From Allium sativum (taxonomy: Eukaryota > Streptophyta > Magnoliopsida > Asparagales > Amaryllidaceae): DNA of 64,000 bases. Position 1 is the stretch's first letter, and the number at the start of each line of letters is the position of its first letter. The DNA is taken from assembly GCA_030737875.1 (NCBI GenBank), contig CM060918.1, positions 772,762,552-772,826,551 on the forward strand, written 5' to 3'. The position numbers were made by a program, and so were the translations under genes. The notes below the pieces were generated by a model. The model did no database searches, had not been told where the DNA came from, and worked only from the letters and a program-made list of their open reading frames with translations. Shown in pieces: positions 12,497-26,370 of the stretch.

Positions 12497-15400
12497 TGTA
12501 ACAACCCGTATTTCGATAACATGTTAAGACGAGAATCAAGGCAGAATTTAATTTTAAATTCTGAATCAAGTAAAACGGGCTGTGCCATTGCGTTTGTCTC
12601 GGAAAAATACGCGAAATAGAGTCTGAGTTTTCGAGAATCGGAGTCCGTATGACCAAGTTATGGTCCGACGAAGTTTTCAGAAAATTCAAGTTCAAAAACG
12701 AGTTCTAATTTCGAAAATAAGGACTGGAAGGCTAGGCGGGAAAAATTCCCGCCAGGTACCCCAAGTTGACAACCCTGTCGACTTGGGAGTCGACATGGCT
12801 TGACCCAAGTCGACAGCCCTGTCGACTTGGGGGTCGACTTATGGTGGCCGGGCAGTTTTTCCTGGTGCACCTATTTTCTGTCTTGGCTAGGTTTTTGGGC
12901 CTGGTTCGAAATCTGATGGTTCAGGTTGATCCTAGGGTTAATCCTAAGGTCCTAATCACTCCTAATCTCTATAAATAAGCCTCTAACCTACCCCTAAACC
13001 CTCATTATTCATTCATGCAACTAAACTATGGCAAAAATTTTACTCTCATGGCCTCCACTCCCATTCTAAAATTCCTAAGTAAATTTCTATGAGAGGTTTC
13101 ATGATCATGTGAGTATTAGAGAGTCCCTATGTTAGTATGAGAGCTTCTCAAGTTGATTTCAAGGCTAAAGCTTTGACCTTTGTTCATCAAGATGGGGTTT
13201 TTATTGATTTGGAGCTTTCATCTTTGGGTTTTTTTGAATGATGGTATGCATAGGCTTTGTCTCAATCTTTAATTTAATCGATTTGTGCCTTCATAGCAAT
13301 GTAAGTCCTTTCCCTACTCTTAGATATTAACTATGAAGTTAAATGTTCATGTTGCAAGTTTGGGTTTGATCATTGAGTATGATACATGCTATCATGTCAT
13401 GCAAGTTTATGAAGTCATTATCTTGATCTTGTGGGCTAAAAGCTACAACCTTTATGTTGAAATGTTGCATTATGCAACATGAGAACCCTCATAACCTTTA
13501 TGTCAACTTGCATATGAAGTCATAACCCTTATATGATGATATATGCGAGTTACTAGTCATCATTCCATGTCTTTTGTCACCATGATTCGCTTATGTGCCA
13601 AGTTTGGGTTTATGCATGTTTTTTAGGCTTAAAAATGTAACATGCAAGTTAATGAACGCATTTGTGCCTTATTTGTCACCATGATTAACTTGTGGCTTAA
13701 TATCCATTTTTGTCATGCCTTTGCCAAGTCTCTTCTTTTAATCCATTACGTTGTTGCGAACGTATATGCGAGTTTAAAAGCGTTGGGTTATGTTATGGGT
13801 AATTTCTAATGACATGAAAATACAACTTGAAAATATGACTTGAAATATAACATGGAAGTTGACATGTAAGTATGCTTGAAAATATGAAATTGGGAATTTA
13901 CCTATTAAGTTAGGTCTACCCATACTATGGAAATGGGAATTTACCTATTAAGTTAGGTCTACCCATATTCTTAAAAACTTGAATATGAACATGACACTAG
14001 ACTAAACATGAAAGTGACCAACTCGAGGTTGGGTTGAGTTTGCAACGTAAAACTACCCGGAACCGACCGGCCTAACTAGTAGTTGCAAACAATAGGACCC
14101 AATGTGAGAAGTTGGTCATGTTGTGCTTGAACCCGAGGTTAGACCAAGTTGTGGTGTAAAGCTACCCGGAACCGACCGGCTTAACTAGTAACCACAACAA
14201 AGTCTAATGTGAGAGGTTGAGGTGCATTAAGTAATTAATGCCACATGATAGGGTTAAGTTAATTTGATTAATGACTCTTAACCAAATATGACATGGACAA
14301 ATGGGTTAAGTAATTTGATTAGGCTAACGATACTTAACAAAACATGACAAGGTTGGGTAGGTTAAGTAACTTGATTTGCCTAATGACACTTAACCATTTT
14401 TATACGACTAGTGGACGGGGTTAAGTTAACCAACACTTAACCAATCTAACTCGGTAATTTTGAAGTGATTAAGTAACCTATACTTAAACACTCCAACTCG
14501 GTTATTTGATAAGGTTAAGTTAACCAATACTTAACCAATCTAACGTGATAACATGATAAGGCTAAGTCACGAATCGTTTGAATACACTTGACCAATTTGA
14601 CTCAGTAATTTGATAGGGTCAAGTTAATACATACATATCCAACCTGAACATGGTTTGTAGGGTTAAGTCTTGAACCTGGATACTTAGCCAATTTTGACAT
14701 GATTTGTAGACGGGTTAAGTCATGAACTTAAGTGACACTTAATCCATTATGTAAACCCTAGTTCTGAGGATTAGGCGGATAACCGTAGTTAACAAGGATA
14801 ACGGGAATAAGGCTAAGTGGTAAACCTTAGTTGAAGAATAACTAAGTAATGATTCTTAGTCAAGGAAATTTAGACCAATTCATTGATAGATGAGTAACCT
14901 AATACGGTAGGTCATCGTTTAAGTATACGAGTAGGAGCAAGTATCTGGTTTAGATAAAGGCTCCAGCGAACTGGGTAACGAAGCAGCGGCTTCGGGGAAC
15001 GTGAGGATATTCTTGGTATCCCTCTGTGAGCTGCCAGGTGATCATACTAGGCTCATGAGAGGTTAAGGTCTGCGTTAGAAGAACCAAGAGTATGCCTTGG
15101 TTTCTATACGAGCGACCTAAAGACGGGGATGGATAGGGGATAGTCGACGATACACGGTCGTACCCTAGATAGCATTTCGTCAGGCTACCTACCATCTTTG
15201 GTCAAGCGTGTACGTACGGAAAGGCAGAGAACACCCAAAAGACCATAATTGCTATCTAATTATGGTTGCGGTAAGGCTAGGATTGCGGGTTGGCCAGTAG
15301 AGTGTTCTCATACAGGATTTATCCTGTCTTTTCTTTCACTAGTTGAGGGAGTGGTCTCGTGGGACCATAGCCACGTATAAGAAAAACAGACCTTAGCATC

Positions 15401-16604
15401 TGCATCGGCAGATAAATCGAAAGCTCCCGACCGAGTCCTGTATTTCTTGATCTGCCCTGTGACAGGACTCGGATGGCACGATGTGATATATGTGCATACA
15501 GTCATGGAAAAACGATTCACGATGAATGCGTGGGAAAAAGGGCGCGGTTGACGGTTAGCGTAATTCCTAGTGGCCCTGGGTGGTTGAACCCAAACCGAAA
15601 TACGAAAACGTGCAATAGGTAAGCATAATCACTAGTGGTCCTAGGTGGCATAAGTCCTAGTTGCACAAATGATGATTCATGTTGGGAAAGCCTAGCTAGG
15701 CCTAGGGTAACAGTCCAAACGAGCTTAAGGATCATGGAATTACATTGGAGTAGTATAGAACCTCATGGGAAAGCCCGTACGGTCTACGGCAAGGAACTGA
15801 ACATTCACATGGAAAGAAACATACGAGTTGAGTAACCTATAAATGCGATATATTAGGTTGACATGAACCATTACACGACTTTTGAGTAAGGGTCATTCAT
15901 GGTTAACACATGATACGGTGGGGATACTATTATGGTAGGTGCAGAGTTAAAATACAGGATAGATACCATGGGACGTTATACGTGATAGATATCTTGGGGA
16001 TATTATACTTGATAGGAACCTGACGATGGGATACCTTGTTTTATCTTGACATCGTAATTTATCATGACACCTTAGTTTATCTGAGTTCAGTAGTTCATCA
16101 TGTTATTTTGATTTAGCTTATCTATCTTGTCATCATGCTTATGTTCATCTCAGTTTCTCATGTCAGTTAACTTTACTAGTTTTTATGCTGATAGTAGATA
16201 GGGCTTACTCAGTCTTTTTGACTGACCCGTTTTGTTTCGCCTCTTTTCTTCCGTTTCCCCCCAGGTTACAGGGAGGAAATACTGTTGTTTAGTTCGGACT
16301 TCTTCTGCTTGAAGGTCATCATGGATGGCTTGGACTTTTCTTGGCTATGGCTACTTTACTGTTTTTACTTGGGGAATAATTTATGAAAAAGTCTTTATGC
16401 TTCTTTACTATTGCAAGACAGGTTTTGATGTACTCTGATGTAAAAGGCTTTAGACCTTATTTATTCATGTTATGAAAGTTTGATTTTACTTCCGCTATTT
16501 TATATGTTCTGTCTTGTGATATTTCTGTGTATGTTTACCAATAATGCCCCTCTAAAGCTAGTGCATTCCCTTGCGAGTGACCCTAGCGGAGGCGGGGTGT
16601 TACA
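12497..16604 (+). repeat. Element C, LTR 2 (middle, shared LTR)
   Basis: 4,108 bp. It serves as 3' LTR of the left unit and 5' LTR of the right unit. Over most of its length it shares variants with LTR 3 against LTR 1. In the last 250 bp or so it matches LTR 1 against LTR 3 at three sites. No TSD flanks it. Confidence 0.92.
12970..12979 (+). promoter_or_regulatory. Candidate TATA box, element C LTR 2
   Basis: TATAAATAAG, in the position equivalent to 6865. Confidence 0.5.
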
Positions 16605-16606
16605 CG

Positions 16607-16617
16607 TGGTATCAGAG
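16607..16617 (+). other. Primer binding site 2, tRNA-iMet type
   Basis: TGGTATCAGAG, two bases after LTR 2. Confidence 0.9.
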
Positions 16618-18566
16618 AAGAAGGTGACCAGACGGGGCAAAAGTTTTTAAAGACCTTCTGAAAACCATTTGAAAATCGTTTACAAAGAAGCATTTTTCAA
16701 GAAAATTTTCTTTTAAAAGAAAAAGGCTATTCCCCAAAGGCCATTAGCACTATCCTTGTTTCCTTAATTGAATCTCTTTTCCTTTCTTCCCTCCATCTGT
16801 AGTCACAGTGGTTTTAACTGCGACTAGTCTTTTCTATCTACGAAAGTGCTTTCCATACGATGGAGGTGGTTCTCGAGAGACCAGTGGCCGCGTTATAAGA
16901 AAGGATAGTGAGAAAGAGGATAAAGGATACGAGCTTGAGGATGAGCAACTTGTTGGTATGGCTTAGTCCTCAAAGGAGGGAGAAAGATGAACAATGAAAC
17001 CCATGACGAGAGAGTACCTTTGGCATGGTAAAACGGGGCGGATAGTTAAGTATTATGGGACAAGGACAAGATCATCGGGAGGGCAATAGTATGCTCTCAT
17101 TTCTAGGGTACCTCGGAAGGAGGGTAACGATCTTGTTAAAGGTTTAGCTTTTCTTCTCTATCATCCCGTTAGGTCTTCATTTTTCGTATCATTTAAGTCT
17201 GCTTCGATAGTTGAGTCTTTGCACCTTAAGTACTAGCGTAATAGAGAATCCCATTTTTGTCTCAAAATCCTATTGGAGAATCAGTCCATTTATACATAAC
17301 TTGTTTGGATTTGAGAATGTCTATGCCAAGTGTTGAGTTTGGAAATAATGCTTATGTTTATAAGCTATGGATGGATTCTAGGGATGAAGTGGTTATCCAG
17401 TAGGGGGTGCCACTCTCGGTTTTGATAGGAGGCTAGTTAGACCTTTTGACTAGCCTTGGTAATACCCTCGAAGTATCGTGTAACCTTTTTGAGGTTCTGT
17501 CATGACTAGTTACTTAGAATCCCTTGATGCCTTTATTGGAAATTTGAAGCCCGATCGAGTGGTGTTCGCCAATAAGACGGATGGTTTACTTCATTTATGC
17601 ATGGGTTATAGAGATCACCCCAGTAAGTGCGCTTGATAACCTGGTTGACATCTGTTTACTTTCAAGAGAAAGTTCTTCTACATGGAATACCTTATAGTAT
17701 ATAAACGAGATCCAAGATTCACTAGTGAATTTTGGAAAGCTTGCATGAGATCATGAGTACGCAGTCATGTTTGCGCCAAGTATTCTAGAAAAAGGATAAG
17801 GGCAAGTGGAACGAGAGGCGACGAAGAAATGAGTTCCAGCTCATGTTATGGAAACAGGAAATAAGAAGCTACGAAATCGCGAAGTTAAAAGACGGTCAAG
17901 GCACAATGGAATTAAGCTCGAGGAAATATGACTTTGATGGTCAAAGACTAGATACGCGCATGATATCTCTTTTTGGGAGTATATCCTTGATCCCTGTTTT
18001 CTGTAGAGCTTACTTGTAGGTTATCTTTTGTGGACATCCTCTCGGTCCTATTTTCTGTTACAAACCCCGTAAGGAGTTTGTCTTGTTTATCTTCTCGACC
18101 CTGTTTCAGGGAATCCTAGGTAGAACCCTATGGATGTAAACATGTATTTGAAACATGTTATGATTGATATGGTTGCAAGTGGTTGTTCGTGGATGCGCGA
18201 ATACACATTAGATACTAGCTCGACTCGGTCACATTTCATATTGCATATGCACGAGTATTTTTGTTTATGGATGAAATCGAATGTATTATCATGCGGCTGT
18301 TGCATATGAATGAATGATTGCGCACGCATATAGTATCTATATGACTAGGATTATTTGCATACATGTTGGATTCATGGCACTATACATATTTTTGCATTAG
18401 AAAGATTATTCAGGCCTGATCATTAGCATTAGCTAAGGAACATGTACACACACGTTTTGCATATATTCATACAGCATTAGAAACCATCTAAGGACAATGG
18501 TTGCTTGTGGATGATGTTTTGAGTAGATGAATGATGGATGGTAGGATATGTTCTTCCTAACTTGGA

Positions 18567-18601
18567 GATTTCGGGGACGAAATCCTAAAAGGTGGGGAAA
18601 A
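18567..18601 (+). other. Hairpin and polypurine tract 2 of element C
   Basis: Identical to the copy at 12462-12496: the 7-bp stem with GGGA loop, then the purine tract abutting LTR 3. Confidence 0.8.
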
Positions 18602-21600
18602 TGTAACAACCCGTATTTCGATAACATGTTAAGACGAGAATCAAGGCAGAATTTAATTTTAAATTCTGAATCAAGTAAAACGGGCTGTGCCATTGCGTTC
18701 GTCTCGGAAAAATACGCGAAATAGAGTCTGAGTTTTCGAGAATCGGAGTCCGTATGACCAAGTTATGGTCCGACGAAGTTTTCAGAAAATTCAAGTTCAA
18801 AAACGAGTTCTAATTTCGAAAATAAGGGCTGGAAGGCTAGGCGGGAAAAATTCCCGCCAGGTACCCCAAGTTGACAGCCCTGTCGACTTGGGAGTCGACA
18901 TGGCTTGACCCAAGTCGACAGCCCTGTCGACTTGGGGGTCGACTTATGGTGGCCGGGCAGTTTTGCCTGGTGCACCTATTTTCTGTCTTGGCTAGGTTTT
19001 TGGGCCTGGTTCGAAATCTGATGGTTCAGGTTGATCCTAGGGTTAATCCTAAGGTCCTAATCACTCCTAATCTCTATAAATAAGCCTCTAACCTACCCCT
19101 AAACCCTCATTATTCATTCATGCAACTAAACTATGGCAAAAATTTTACTCTCATGGCCTCCACTCCCATTCTAAAATTCCTAAGTAAATTTCTATGAGAG
19201 GTTTCATGATCATGTGAGTATTAGAGAGTCCCTATGTTAGTATGAGAGCTTCTCAAGTTGATTTCAAGGCTAAAGCTTTGACCTTTGTTCATCAAGATGG
19301 GGTTTTTATTGATTTGGAGCTTTCATCTTTGGGTTTTTTTGAATGATGGCATGCATAGGCTTTGTCTCAATCTTTAATTTAATCGATTTGTGCCTTCATA
19401 GCAATGTAAGTCCTTTCCCTACTCTTAGATATTAACTATGAAGTTAAATGTTCATGTTGCAAGTTTGGGTTTGATCATTGAGTATGATACATGCTATCAT
19501 GTCATGCAAGTTTATGAAGTCATTATCTTGATCTTGTGGGCTAAAAGCTACAACCTTTATGTTGAAATGTTGCATTATGCAACATGAGAACCCTCATAAC
19601 CTTTATGTCAACTTGCATATGAAGTCATAACCCTTATATGATGATATATGCGAGTTACTAGTCATCATTCCATGTCTTTTGTCACCATGATTCGCTTATG
19701 TGCCAAGTTTGGGTTTATGCATGTTTTTTAGGCTTAAAAATGTAACATGCAAGTTAATGAACGCATTTGTGCCTTATTTGTCACCATGATTAACTTGTGG
19801 CTTAATATCCATTTTTGTCATGCCTTTGCCAAGTCTCTTCTTTTAATCCATTACGTTGTTGCGAACGTATATGCGAGTTTAAAAGCGTTGGGTTATGTTA
19901 TGGGTAATTTCTAATGACATGAAAATACAACTTGAAAATATGACTTGAAATATAACATGGAAGTTGACATGTAAGTATGCTTGAAAATATGAAATTGGGA
20001 ATTTACCTATTAAGTTAGGTCTACCCATACTATGGAATTGGGAATTTACCTATTAAGTTAGGTCTACCCATATTCTTAAAAACTTGAATATGAACATGAC
20101 ACTAGACTAAACATGAAAGTGACCAACTCGAGGTTGGGTTGAGTTTGCAACGTAAAACTACCCGGAACCGACCGGCCTAACTAGTAGTTGCAAACAATAG
20201 GACCCAATGTGAGAAGTTGGTCATGTTGTGCTTGAACCCGAGGTTAGACCAAGTTGTGGTGTAAAGCTACCCGGAACCGACCGGCTTAACTAGTAACCAC
20301 AACAAAGTCTAATGTGAGAGGTTGAGGTGCATTAAGTAATTAATGCCACATGATAGGGTTAAGTTAATTTGATTAATGACTCTTAACCAAATATGACATG
20401 GACAAATGGGTTAAGTAATTTGATTAGGCTAACGATACTTAACAAAACATGACAAGGTTGGGTAGGTTAAGTAACTTGATTTGCCTAATGACACTTAACC
20501 ATTTTTATACGACTAGTGGACGGGGTTAAGTTAACCAACACTTAACCAATCTAACTCGGTAATTTTGAAGTGATTAAGTAACCTATACTTAAACACTCCA
20601 ACTCGGTTATTTGATAAGGTTAAGTTAACCAATACTTAACCAATCTAACGTGATAACATGATAAGGCTAAGTCACGAATCGTTTGAATACACTTGACCAA
20701 TTTGACTCAGTAATTTGATAGGGTCAAGTTAATACATACATATCCAACCTGAACATGGTTTGTAGGGTTAAGTCTTGAACCTGGATACTTAGCCAATTTT
20801 GACATGATTTGTAGACGGGTTAAGTCATGAACTTAAGTGACACTTAATCCATTATGTAAACCCTAGTTCTGAGGATTAGGCGGATAACCGTAGTTAACAA
20901 GGATAACGGGAATAAGGCTAAGTGGTAAACCTTAGTTGAAGAATAACTAAGTAATGATTCTTAGTCAAGGAAATTTAGACCAATTCATTGATAGATGAGT
21001 AACCTAATACGGTAGGTCATCGTTTAAGTATACGAGTAGGAGCAAGTATCTGGTTTAGATAAAGGCTCCAGCGAACTGGGTAACGAAGCAGCGGCTTCGG
21101 GGAACGTGAGGATATTCTTGGTATCCCTCTGTGAGCTGCCAGGTGATCATACTAGGCTCATGAGAGGTTAAGGTCTGCGTTAGAAGAACCAAGAGTATGC
21201 CTTGGTTTCTATACGAGCGACCTAAAGACGGGGATGGATAGGGGATAGTCGACGATACACGGTCGTACCCTAGATAGCATTTCGTCAGGCTACCTACCAT
21301 CTTTGGTCAAGCGTGTACGTATGGAAAGGCAGAGAACACCCAAAAGACCATAATTGCTATCTAATTATGGTTGCGGTAAGGCTAGGATTGCGGGTTGGCC
21401 AGTAGAGTGTTCTCATACAGGATTTATCCTGTCTTTTCTTTCACTAGTTGAGGGAGTGGTCTCGTGGGACGATAGCCACGTATAGGAAAAACAGACCTTA
21501 GCATCTGCATCGGCAGATAAATCGAAAGCTCCCGACCGAGTCCCGTATTTCTTTATCTGCCCTGTGACAGGACTCGGATGGCACGATGTGATACATGTGC

Positions 21601-22710
21601 ATACAGTCATGGAAAAACGATTCACGATGAATGCGTGGGAAAAAGGGCGCGGTTGACGGTTAGCGTAATTCCTAGTGGCCCTGGGTGGTTGAACCCAAAC
21701 CGAAATACGAAAACGTGCAATAGGTAAGCATAATCACTAGTGGTACTAGGTGGCATAAGTCCTAGTTGCACAAATGATGATTCATGTTGGGAAAGCCTAG
21801 CTAGGTCTAGGGTAACAGTCCAAATGAGCTTAAGGATCATGGAATTACATTGGAGTAGTATAGAACCTCATGGGAAAGCCCGTACGGTCTACGGCAAAGA
21901 ACTGAACATTCACATGGAAAGAAACATACGAGTTGAGTAACCTATAAATGCGATATATTAGGTTGACATGAGCCATTACACGACTTTTGAGTAAGGGTCA
22001 TTCATGGTTAACACATGATACGGTGGGGATACTAGTATGGTAGGTGCAGAGTTAAAATACAGGATAGATACCATGGGACGTTATACGTGATAGATATCTT
22101 GGGGATATTATACTTGATAGGAACCTGACGATGGGATACCTTGTTTTATCTTGACATCGTAATTTATCATGACACCTTAGTTTATCTGAGTTCAGTAGTT
22201 CATCATGTTATTTTGATTTAGCTTATCTATCTTGTCATCATGCTTATGTTCATCTCAGTTTCTCATGTCAGTTAACTTTACTAGTTTTTATGCTGATAGT
22301 AGATAGGGCTTACTCAGTCTTTTTGACTGACCCGTTTTGTTTCGCCTCTTTTCTTCCGTTTCCCCCCCAGGTTACAGGGAGGAAATACTGTTGTTTAGTT
22401 CGGACTTCTTCTGCTTGAAGGTCATCATGGATGGCTTGGACTTTTCTTGGCTATGGCTACTTTACTGTTTTTACTTGGGGAATAATTTATGAAAAAGTCT
22501 TTATGCTTCTTTACTATTGTAAGACAGGTTTTGATATACTCTGATGTAAAAGGCTTTAGACCTTATTTATTCATGTTATGAAAGTTTGATTTTACTTCCG
22601 CTATTTTATATGTTCTGTCTTGTGATATTTCTGTGTATGTTTACCAATAATGCTCCTCTAAAGCTAGTGCATTCCCTTGCGAGTGACCCTAGCGGAGGCG
22701 GGGTGTTACA
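18602..22710 (+). repeat. Element C, LTR 3 (3' LTR)
   Basis: 4,109 bp, ending in GGTGTTACA. Its private substitutions cluster after about 21320. It is followed directly by the right TSD copy. Confidence 0.92.
19075..19084 (+). promoter_or_regulatory. Candidate TATA box, element C LTR 3
   Basis: TATAAATAAG, in the position equivalent to 6865. Confidence 0.5.
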
Positions 22711-22715
22711 ATATC
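22711..22715. repeat. Target site duplication of element C, right copy (ATATC)
   Basis: Second copy of ATATC. The LTR sequence of A resumes directly after it. Confidence 0.9.
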
Positions 22716-24103
22716 TATCACCACGGTGTTATTGGTAAATATTAATTACCATTTCACGTTCAAATCTAATCAAAGATTTAATTATCGCTTTGGAGCAAAA
22801 CTGGTGATACTCCATTCTCGATCACTTTAATCTAATAAAAGATTCATTAAAACTCCACTTAGTTTTAATCTTCCCAAGAATCAATATCCTGTCTTTAACT
22901 GGGTTAAAGAACTATTGTAATCTAAAACACGGTTTATGATAAACCCAAAATCACATTCCATTGTTAATCGGGTTAAAGAACAGGTGTTATTCAAAACACC
23001 GCTCACGATAAACCCCAAAAACCAATTTAAATTCAATTCCAATCAAACACTAAATAACTGGACAATTTCACTAAATCTTAGTTAAAAGATTTATTCTTTT
23101 CTAAACTGGGTTCAAGAACAGTGTTATTTAAGACACCATTCACGACGAACCCAAAATCCCATTTGATATTAAATACAAGGCTCTGAATAGAAAATATATC
23201 GGCTTATATTCAATATCAAATTCTGAAACCAACAAATATCGTATTGGAAATAACTATATAAATATATCTTTTAAATTTCCACAACCATATCTATATAATC
23301 ATGAAATCCAACATCGAAATATTTCGAAAATAATTTCGATTCAAATCCATTCTAATTCGTATATTGGAAATTCTGATTATTTTCAAAACCATCTCAAATC
23401 TAGTTCAAAACTAGTTCATTTCGATAAAAATATATTTTTATCCTTTCAAATATGGAATTTTTCACCCAATTCTTTCCAATTCATATACTATGATTTTACA
23501 TAAATTATTAATATTTTTAATAATTTTATCAAGGCCCGTACAGTCGGTTTTCAATAATGGCCACCGAACTGCACTTACAACGACCTTTTCTAAATTTGAT
23601 TTTGACATAATTCCAAATCCAACCGTTAGATTTCAAATTTCCAATATTCATTGGAAAGCTCTTTTCGATACGAACCCAAAGGTTCCGGTTTCAGGAGAAT
23701 CCGACGGTCGGATCTCCCACAACGTCAATTCGAAGTCAATGGTCGAAATTCGCGAACTGCCGCGGCGCAGCGCGTTCTTTTCAGGCCATTTAATATATAT
23801 AATATATATTATATATATTTCATCGATTTCAATTCAAAACGTATTTTATAAATCGTTTTAAATTCTTTTTCAAAACAACTTCAACTTCATATTCAATTTT
23901 AAATCAAAATTGAATATTCCATATCATTAGTATATAAATGATAATATTTTCAAAATGTTATATTTTGCAATCACTTCCTTTTCTATATTCATTATAAAAA
24001 CGAATATAATCGATATAAATATCATTCGCGTCAAAATGGCGCATATCTAATCAACACGGCTTTATATTTTTCAATAACTTCATTATTCTATTCAACAAAT
24101 GAA

Positions 24104-24325
24104 TATTTTCTTCAACACATGAATATATATTTTATTCAACACATGAATATTTATTAATTCTTACTTACAATAAAAATGTGAATTTTATTGTATAAATATT
24201 TTGTTCAACACATGAATGGTTTCAACACATGAATATTCTCAACACATGAGTGGTTTCAACACATGAATATTCTCAACACATGAGTATTGTCAACACATGA
24301 CTATTTTGTTTATTTAACACATGAA
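24104..24325. repeat. CAACACATGA motif cluster, second LTR of A
   Basis: Same motif cluster as at 255-503, with one copy fewer in the middle. Confidence 0.7.
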
Positions 24326-25025
24326 TATTATTATAATCTTTATTTTCTAAATTGGAATGAGGCCCAATCAATTACCATATAATGTTAGTTATATGGATTC
24401 CATACAACACATGTACATAATAGCAACGATAAATAATCAACCATCATCCAGAGTGCACCACACAACTGCATAAACATTAAATATAACTAATTGACGCTTG
24501 CACAGTCTGTCAATCAAACGATCGACATACCACTAAACAATTGGGATTAGTGTACGTTGAATATCATCCCAACACCCGTGTGGGGTTTCAAATCAACAGA
24601 CACATATTTTTATTTGTGTTGGGCGACGTGTAAAATTTATCGTCTCAATCAATATCCTTCAAATAGATGTACATAAACAAACCGTCCGGTTTGTAAATGA
24701 ATATTTATTTTATTCACATACACGTTAAAAATTATATTTTTAACGATAAAATATTTATTTCAACACATGAATATTTATTTTCATTCATTCCACATCACAA
24801 TCAATTTTCACCACACAACAAAATCAAACAAGTCGTCCATGGTCTGTGGACAACGGGTGTCGGGTGCTGCTAAGCACCATCTGTATCCTAGTATATAATT
24901 TTAACTAGAAAACAAGAATTAAAGTGAGAAGTTCTCACCGAGAAGCTAAACCAAACACCACGACTCTTCATAAGTAGAAAATCTTCGTCGTGCTCGCCTT
25001 TTGTTACTTTCGTTGTCCGTATCCA

Positions 25026-25510
25026 CTACATATATAAAAATCGCATTTTTATATTGTTGCTATGCACATAAAAATCACATTTTTATAGCTACACTATATG
25101 GATAAAAATTCTATTTTTGTACCGCTACTATATAAATAAAAATTCTATTTTTATAACGGTGTTCATATAATAAAGATCATATTTTTATCACGCTAACTTC
25201 ATAATAAAAATTATATTTTTATTGCTTCTTCCCAATAAATAAAAATCATATTTTTATTTCTACTTCACATAATTTTACAACGCTTCTTCCTATATAAAAA
25301 TTGTAAAATTATATTTCTACCTCTTATATAAAGATCGAATTTTTATCGTTACTTCATATATGTAAAAATCGAATTTTTATCTTGCTTCATATATGTAAAA
25401 ATCGAATTTTTATCTTACTTCATATATGTAAAAATCGAATTTTTATCTTGCTTTCATGTATATAAAAATCTAATTTTTATCGTGCTCTCATGGATATAAA
25501 AATCTAATAT
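25026..25510. repeat. AT-rich dyad array, second LTR of A
   Basis: Same degenerate TAAAAATCGAATTTTTA-type array as at 1213-1690. Confidence 0.65.
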
Positions 25511-25889
25511 TTACATTTCTATGCATAAAGATCCTACCTTTCTATGAAATAAAATCAAACCTTTCTTCAAAATATGAAGACAATCACTTCTTTATGTTTT
25601 GAAAAAACATACTTTCCTATGGTGTTTACATTGTAAAAATCGCATCTTTACATAAACAGAAATCGTATCTTTCCTTAATAAAAAAATCAAATCTTTTTAA
25701 TGTTGAAAATCAGATCTTTACTTCTTTTAAAAAAATTCATTTTTACTTCTTTAAAAATTTCATTTTTACTTCTTTAAAAATCAAAGCTCTTTAACTATAA
25801 AAATCAAAGCTTTTTAATTTATAAAATTCTGAACCTTTCTATTTCTAAAACTGAAATTAAAATCAAATTATAAAAACTCACTGTTTTTT

Positions 25890-26370
25890 GCTTTTGAGGT
25901 TGGAGGAGAGGTTGCTTACGTTGATTGGAGGAAAGGGGGAGCGTCGGCATCGAGGTGGTGGCCAGTAGGGGCCGCGGCGGGCCCTCAGTTGATCGGAGGC
26001 GCTAGTTCTTTACGATTTGGGGGGGGGGGGGGGGGTAGGGCTTCGGGAGGGTGTGGTTTTCACGTCGAAGAGGGAGGGGATCTCGACTGAGTTGGATCGA
26101 AGGCGGGATGTGATGCCACCGGCGGCGCGCAAGCGAGGGGTGGTCGGAGCAGTGAGGTAGGCGGCGATTTCCAGAGGGGTTAAGGGGTTCGGTCCTCGAG
26201 ATGGAGAAGGGGAGAGAAGAGGAAGAGGAGGCTGGGGGGAGCGGTTCACCGGAGCGACGGCCGTCTGATGGGGGGTGCGGCGTCGAGCTCCTCAGATCGG
26301 AGGCGCTTTCCTTTTTTATATCTGAATTTTTACGGGGAGAGAGAATGTATGCTGGGGGGGGGGGGTTGAC
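25890..26370 (-). other. GC-rich island with G-runs, second LTR of A
   Basis: Counterpart of 2041-2545. The G-runs have changed length: 17 instead of 12 at 26019-26035, and 12 instead of 15 at 26354-26365. The sense (minus) MNRS frame runs from 26249 to 26010 (79 residues, GTG start). The TATA equivalent is at 26312-26320. Confidence 0.5.

Larger units (their letters stand above)
16605..18601 (+). other. Element C, internal region 2, non-coding
   Basis: 1,997 bp, almost identical to internal region 1 and 10 bp shorter because it has one CAAGTGGTTG unit fewer. No coding domain. Confidence 0.85.
6392..22710 (+). mobile_element. Element C: tandem LTR retrotransposon array, LTR-int-LTR-int-LTR
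   Basis: Three near-identical LTRs of 4,098, 4,108 and 4,109 bp alternate with two internal regions of 2,007 and 1,997 bp. One TSD pair (ATATC) flanks the whole 16.3-kb array, and none lies at the inner LTRs. This is what unequal recombination between LTRs of one inserted element gives, as opposed to separate insertions. Both internal regions have a tRNA-iMet primer binding site, a hairpin and a polypurine tract but no gag or pol frame, so the element is a LARD. Its LTRs start TGTAACAACCCG and end GGTGTTACA. The sequence before the polypurine tract recalls Tekay/Del Gypsy elements. Confidence 0.93.
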
